A stretch of DNA of 61,109 bases, from the NCBI GenBank assembly GCA_032718475.1, contig JAUCBJ010003337.1, positions 1 to 61,109 of the forward strand, in the 5' to 3' direction. Positions within the stretch are counted from its first letter, which is position 1; every line of letters starts with the position of its first letter. Positions 50,201 through 56,200 of this stretch are shown here, piece by piece. Below the pieces are notes generated by a model. It searched no databases. It saw only the letters and a program-made list of their open reading frames with translations, and was not told the origin of the DNA. This DNA comes from Nemertoderma westbladi (Eukaryota > Xenacoelomorpha > Nemertodermatida > Nemertodermatidae). A program made the translations under genes and the position numbers.

Positions 50201-53200
50201 AACCTGTACTGTACTGTATCTCTATATTTCAGACTAACCTGTTCTGTATCTCTATATTTCAGACTAACCTGTACTGTATCCCTATATTTCAGACTAACCT
50301 GTAATGTACCGGTATCTCTATATTTCAGACTAACCTGTACTGTATCTCTATATTTCAGACTAACCTGTACTGTAACGGTATCTCTATATTTCAGACTAAC
50401 CTGTACTGTATCTGTATATTTCAATAGGCCTGTTATAGAGTTCCGAAATCGCTTGAATTTCCACGTAGTTTCCATGGCAATGGAGATCCCTCTTACGGCC
50501 AATGTATGTATTAAAATCCTCAGTAATGTAATTAATGAAATAGTCTCTGTTTTTCGTCTATCAATAAACAATAAATTAAATCAACTATGGATATAGTGTA
50601 GGCGGAGTTGTATATAATATAAAAGTGCAGAAGTATGCAACCAAGTCTTTTGGAAACTATACTGCATTTTTTACTTCAACATACAAACATTTGAAACACC
50701 ATGGCTGATTCCAAAACTGTAAATTTAAAAGCTTGTGATGTGAGGCATAAAGAAAAGTGTTCAAAGTATAATATCTGCGCGACCGCCTTATAATCATATA
50801 TCCCATTTTTGTGATGACCAACTTCTGCAACCCCCTCTTATAACCATTGCACTTAGGCTCTGAATCTACTGGGTGTTAAGGCTGACACAGACACAACAGT
50901 AGAGTGATTACCACGCGAGATATATTACAACATGCACAGGGCAACTTAACTAAAAATGTGCTGTATAAATAAATATATTCCAGCATACAGACAAACAAAC
51001 AGATAAACAGACAGACAGTTGAATATCTCGACAAATGATCACCCAAATGTTGTATTTCATGTGTCGATTCGGCACTGTGTGTACACGTACTACATGACAC
51101 TCACCCACTGCATAGAACATTGCGGGTAGAATGCTCCTCTTCTGCATTCTTAGAGGTAAAGTACAATTATATTTTAAGTGGTATGCCCTATGCATTGACA
51201 CCTGATGTTGAACAGAGTCCGCATATATTTTGTGCAATTGTCCATATTCCCACTAAATTTGTCGTTGGGGTTAGAATTATGAAACAGTGTAATAGGAATT
51301 TCAAAAGTTAGTCATCACTACAATAAAATTGAGTACTGTCTGTTGACTTTCTATACATCGTGTCTTCGACCACGATCGACAGTGCTCAAAGACATCACGC
51401 AAACATCACGTTTTCTGATGAAGAAACTTGTGCAGCTTCTATTAAAATAAATATGCCGGTGGTGTTGATGGTGTACCTCGTGAGATATTAGTCTAGACCC
51501 TATACCTAGAATGATTTAAATACTAATTCAACATATTTGAATGGGCTGGATTGGCTTGAATTTGCTGGACACTGCCGGAGAAGTAAACATGAGGTCATAC
51601 CAGATCTATATTTCTGGCGACCAACACAAGGAAAGCGTAGCCGTGGACGACGGGCTATAACCTATATAGACCATCTTGAAAGGGATACTGAACTTGGGAG
51701 AAACGAAATTGCGTCAACTATGGAGAATCGGGAAGCCTGGAAGGATCTCATTTCCACTGTCCGAGCTCACTCGACCTAGTAGTAATAAGCAATTCATCAG
51801 ATTAATGTTGAGTCGACGAAAGGATCCTGTTAAAAGGCTCCAGTTGTTTTGGCAACCACAAATGGTTTCGAATAGGTAGAAGTACCCTAGATCCCATTGT
51901 GGAATTTAGGACGATCAGAGGAATTGTCCACCCGTGATTGAGGTCCATGGGATCCCACATGGGCAAATTACTGCAATAAAATCACTGTGTAATGGTCCTA
52001 CAACATTTCCAACAACATCCCCATGGTTGTAAGAGCAGAGGAATGCCACCATCAGTACACTCCCCAACGGACGTTGCTGATGACTTGGGTTTGATGTAAG
52101 ATTTAAATATAATATTAAAAAAGACTAACAACAGTATAGATCAGGTATATCAATCCAGATTGATTGATTGATGTCAACATATACAAGAATGCTACGTCGG
52201 GTGCATGGTGTCAAGTACAATGAACATATCTCCAATCAGACAATATACAACATTAGAAAATTTGCAGTAGTCCTCCCAAGTTTGACACTTGAACAAAGCT
52301 GCCTCCACTTCGCAGGGCATTGGGCCATGTGGACCAACCTTTGCACAATCTTGTGCTTTGGCAGCCTCATTGACAGAACAAGCATGGTGGACAAGGACAA
52401 CCCATGACTTTATTGAGACGCCTTTTAAGGGAGACCGGCCTTGAGGATCTCGAGAAAACCATGAGGATAGGGAGTTGTAGCAGCGCAATTTAGTGGCTAA
52501 GCCGACATACATTCTTAAAGTAACCGTAATGCAGTCAGGCCAGCATGCCGATTATAGATAAATGATCACATAAAAGACTTATCCTACCTATAATATTGGA
52601 TCCGGAGATCTGCTGGCCCCTGGTGAGTGTTGTAGCAGAAGAAACCAGATCTCTTGACATGACCTGTGTGCTACGAGTCTCCGTGCATGGGCTACAATGC
52701 TCATTCAACAAATGAGGCATTGTGCAAATTCGGTAACATAGTATATATCGTCAAAAACCAGCGCTACCCTACTGACACGATTGAGTCGTACATGCCACTA
52801 CATTACACTACACTACACTACACTACATAACATTTGCTGATCTACACGTTTCTACTCACCAGCCAGATGCTGATGGGAAGGAAAACTGTTGTTACAGTTG
52901 TGTCCTTCCTGGCTTACAAATAACAGCTAAGTGGAGCTTCTGTGATTGATTCAAGTTCCCATTTCCTTTACTTTTACTATATTATTCAACCACGGACTGA
53001 AGTTCTCTTTGACCTCTTTGGGTCTGGGTGTACGTCTATGAAGCTTGAAGCTGTTTAGTGAGAAAAAAGCGGCCACGATCTTGTCTTGGTTAGAGAAGGC
53101 AGCCACTATCAGCCACGACTTGGTTTTGGTTAGGGAAGGCAGCCACTATCAGCCACGATTTTGTTTTGGTTAGAGAAGGCAGCCACTATCAGCCACGATT

Positions 53201-56200
53201 TTGTTTTGGTTAGAGAAGGCAGCCACTATCAGCCACGATTTTGTTTTGGTTAGGTTAGAGAAGGCAGCCACTATCAGCCACAATTTTGTTTTGGTTAGAG
53301 AAGGCAGCCACTATCAGCCACGATTTTGTTTTGGTTAGAGAAGGCAGCCACTACCAGCCACGATTTTGTTTTGGTTAGAGAAGGCAGCCACTATCAGCCA
53401 CGATTTTGTTTCGGTTAGAGAAGGTAGCCACTATCAGCCACGATTTTGTTTTGGATAGAGAAGGCAGCCACTATCAGCCACAATTGTGTTTTGGTTAGAG
53501 AAGGCAGCCACTATCAGCCACGATTTTGTTTTGGTTAGAGAAGGCAGCCACTATCATCCACGACTTTGTTTTGGTTAGAGAAGGCAGCCACTATAAGCCA
53601 CGATTTTGTTTTGGTTAGAGAAGGCAGCCACTATCAGCCACGATTTTGTTTTGGTTAGAGAAGGCAGCCACTATAAGCCACGATTTTGTTTTGGTTAGAG
53701 AAGGCAGCCACTATCAGCCACGATTTTGTTTTGGCTTTAGAGAAGGCAGCCACTATCATCCACGATTTTGTTTTGGTTAGAGAAGGCAGCCACTATAAGC
53801 CACGATTTTGTTTTGGTTAGAGAAGGCAGCCACTATCAGCCACGATTTTGTTTTGGTTAGAGAAAGCAGCCACTATCAGCCACGATTTTGTTTTGGTTAG
53901 GAAGGCAGCCACTATCACATTCCCTTTTCCCTCAAATGGCGATCAGCTCTGCTGTTGTTTCACCAACCGTGTGTGCACGTTAGTGTTTAAACGGGATCCC
54001 GATCCCGAAAAACCGGAATCCCGGCGAAAAATGCAATCCCGTTCCCGATCCGGATATTTTTGGAACGGGATTCCGAAGAATATATAGTTAAATAAATTTC
54101 TTGAATATCTGATAAATAGTTTCAGGTTCAGCAGAACGGAAATATTTTGATTATATAGAATTTTTATGTCATTTTAATTTCAGAAGTGTAAGATAAAGTG
54201 AGTGTTACACAAAACCCGTAAAACAACAAAATACACATACTAATAACTTTAAGGAACTTAATCTAAAATTGCAATCCCGTTCCCGAAAATCGAGATCCCG
54301 AGAGAGATAAACCCAGGTCCCGATCCCTGCAATCGCGAAAAGACTGATCCCATTTAAACACTAGTGCACGTGCAGCTATTAGGGTGGATACTAGTGTTGA
54401 GAACTGTAACTGTAATTATACTGTAACTGCAACTGTAACTGAATGGTTTTGATGATTTTTTTGATACTGTAACTATAACTGTAACTGTAATTGCGAACTT
54501 TGAATACTGTAACTGAAACTGTAATTACGTATTTTGAATACTGTAACTGAAACTGAAACTGAAATTAACAAAATCCGATTCAGTTCTCAATCACACAATT
54601 AACATAAATGAGCATTTAAAACAGTATTGTAATAAAGTATAGAGTATAGTTTAATAAATGAATAACAGTGGTTACCATAGGTATCATTTTTAAAACATTG
54701 TTATAAAAAAAACAATCTCGTTTTTTCCACTTCTGAACAAAACCATAATATTACACAATATAAAATCAAAGACCCATTGCCCACTTAGCTCAAATGTGAT
54801 TTATTTGGAGAGTCAAGTAGTGAACGAAGATCTAGCATATAGTCTATGTTTATCTGTCTCAACTATTAGACTATTATCAGACCTTATCACCACTTTTGCT
54901 TCATATTAAATGTAAATGTTTTAGATAAACAAAGAAAAGTTAGGCTTAATGGTAGAGGGATATTAACGGATATATATTTTACATTATTAATTATTAATGT
55001 TTTTACCGGTACTATTAATATCACAATCACACTAGAGGCACACTGGAAATTAAATTTTGATCAAGTTTACCATTATAAAAACAAAATTAAACTTAAAAGT
55101 GAAAGGAGCAGCTTATCGAGGTGGGTCTATCCAAAACAATAAATATATCATTACTAAAACAAATTACGAATTAAGGAAAATGAGCAGGATTCAGAAGCAT
55201 GGCTTTATAACCAAAACAATAAATGATAACAATAAGTGTACAAGCACTGAAACAAGATGTACAGTAAAATGTGGGTGCCTTTAGTGTGATCTTGTGACGT
55301 GCCACTTTCATTACATACTATCAATATATTAGTTACAAAATATTACCATAGCGTGGGTCCAACTTTCCTACAACAACTACCTATTAGCTCTAGAAAGAGG
55401 ACGTTTCGTAATGAACATTATTATTAGCGTATATAACAGTAATATATTAAAGTGCCTCATTTTTAGTTTCAGATGACTGCTTACTACATGAGATCATATA
55501 TATTGAATCTATAACTGAAACTGTAACTGAAACTGAAATGCTCAATTTTGTAATACTGAAACTGTAACTGTAACTGAAATGTTACACTTTGTAATACTGA
55601 AACTGTAACTGTAACTGAAATGCAAAACTTTGAATACTGAAACTGTAACTGTAACTGAAATTAGTCAAAATTGATTCAGTTCTCAACACTAGTGGATACT
55701 CCCAAAGTCCCCAAAAAATATATTTTTTTACTATTACTTCTAATCGAGTATTTTTTTACTTTTATATTCAGTCCAGGCAATGAGCATATGGCTAAATGAT
55801 TCTTTAAAATACATTTTGAAATTTTTCAACGCCATCGAAAATGATTTAGTCCAAATTTAATGAAAATTTGTGTTTTTTGATCTTAAACAAAATCTACAAC
55901 GATTGGGCACATTTTTGAAATAAGTTTTTTCTATTTTTTTGGACAAAAAATGAGAAATTTTTTTAATATTTCTCTACAAAATTCTACCAAATAAGAATGT
56001 ACAGTCCGTAGAAAAGGTAACGAGATTTCCAACTTAAAAAATTGGACAGATAAAAATTAACTTGCTATTATTACTATTAACTATCAGGGTCTTACTATGT
56101 AGTTCATAGTGATGGTCCATACACCTAGACCGAACTATATATATCGTGCTGATTAACTTACTATGTAGTCCATACACCTAGACCGAACTATATCGTGCAT

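Noticed and set aside
46729-50400. + strand array units as 3' splice acceptors (TTTCAG after ACTAAC)
   Set aside because: The ACTAAC and TTTCAG words are the complement of the GTTAGT donor and of exon sequence. No + strand gene is present to use them.
49603-50571. Minus-strand ORFs of [10 protein letters not shown] repeats as a repeat protein
   Set aside because: This is the wrong frame across the exon 3/donor array. The OTUD5 frame stops at the first donor.
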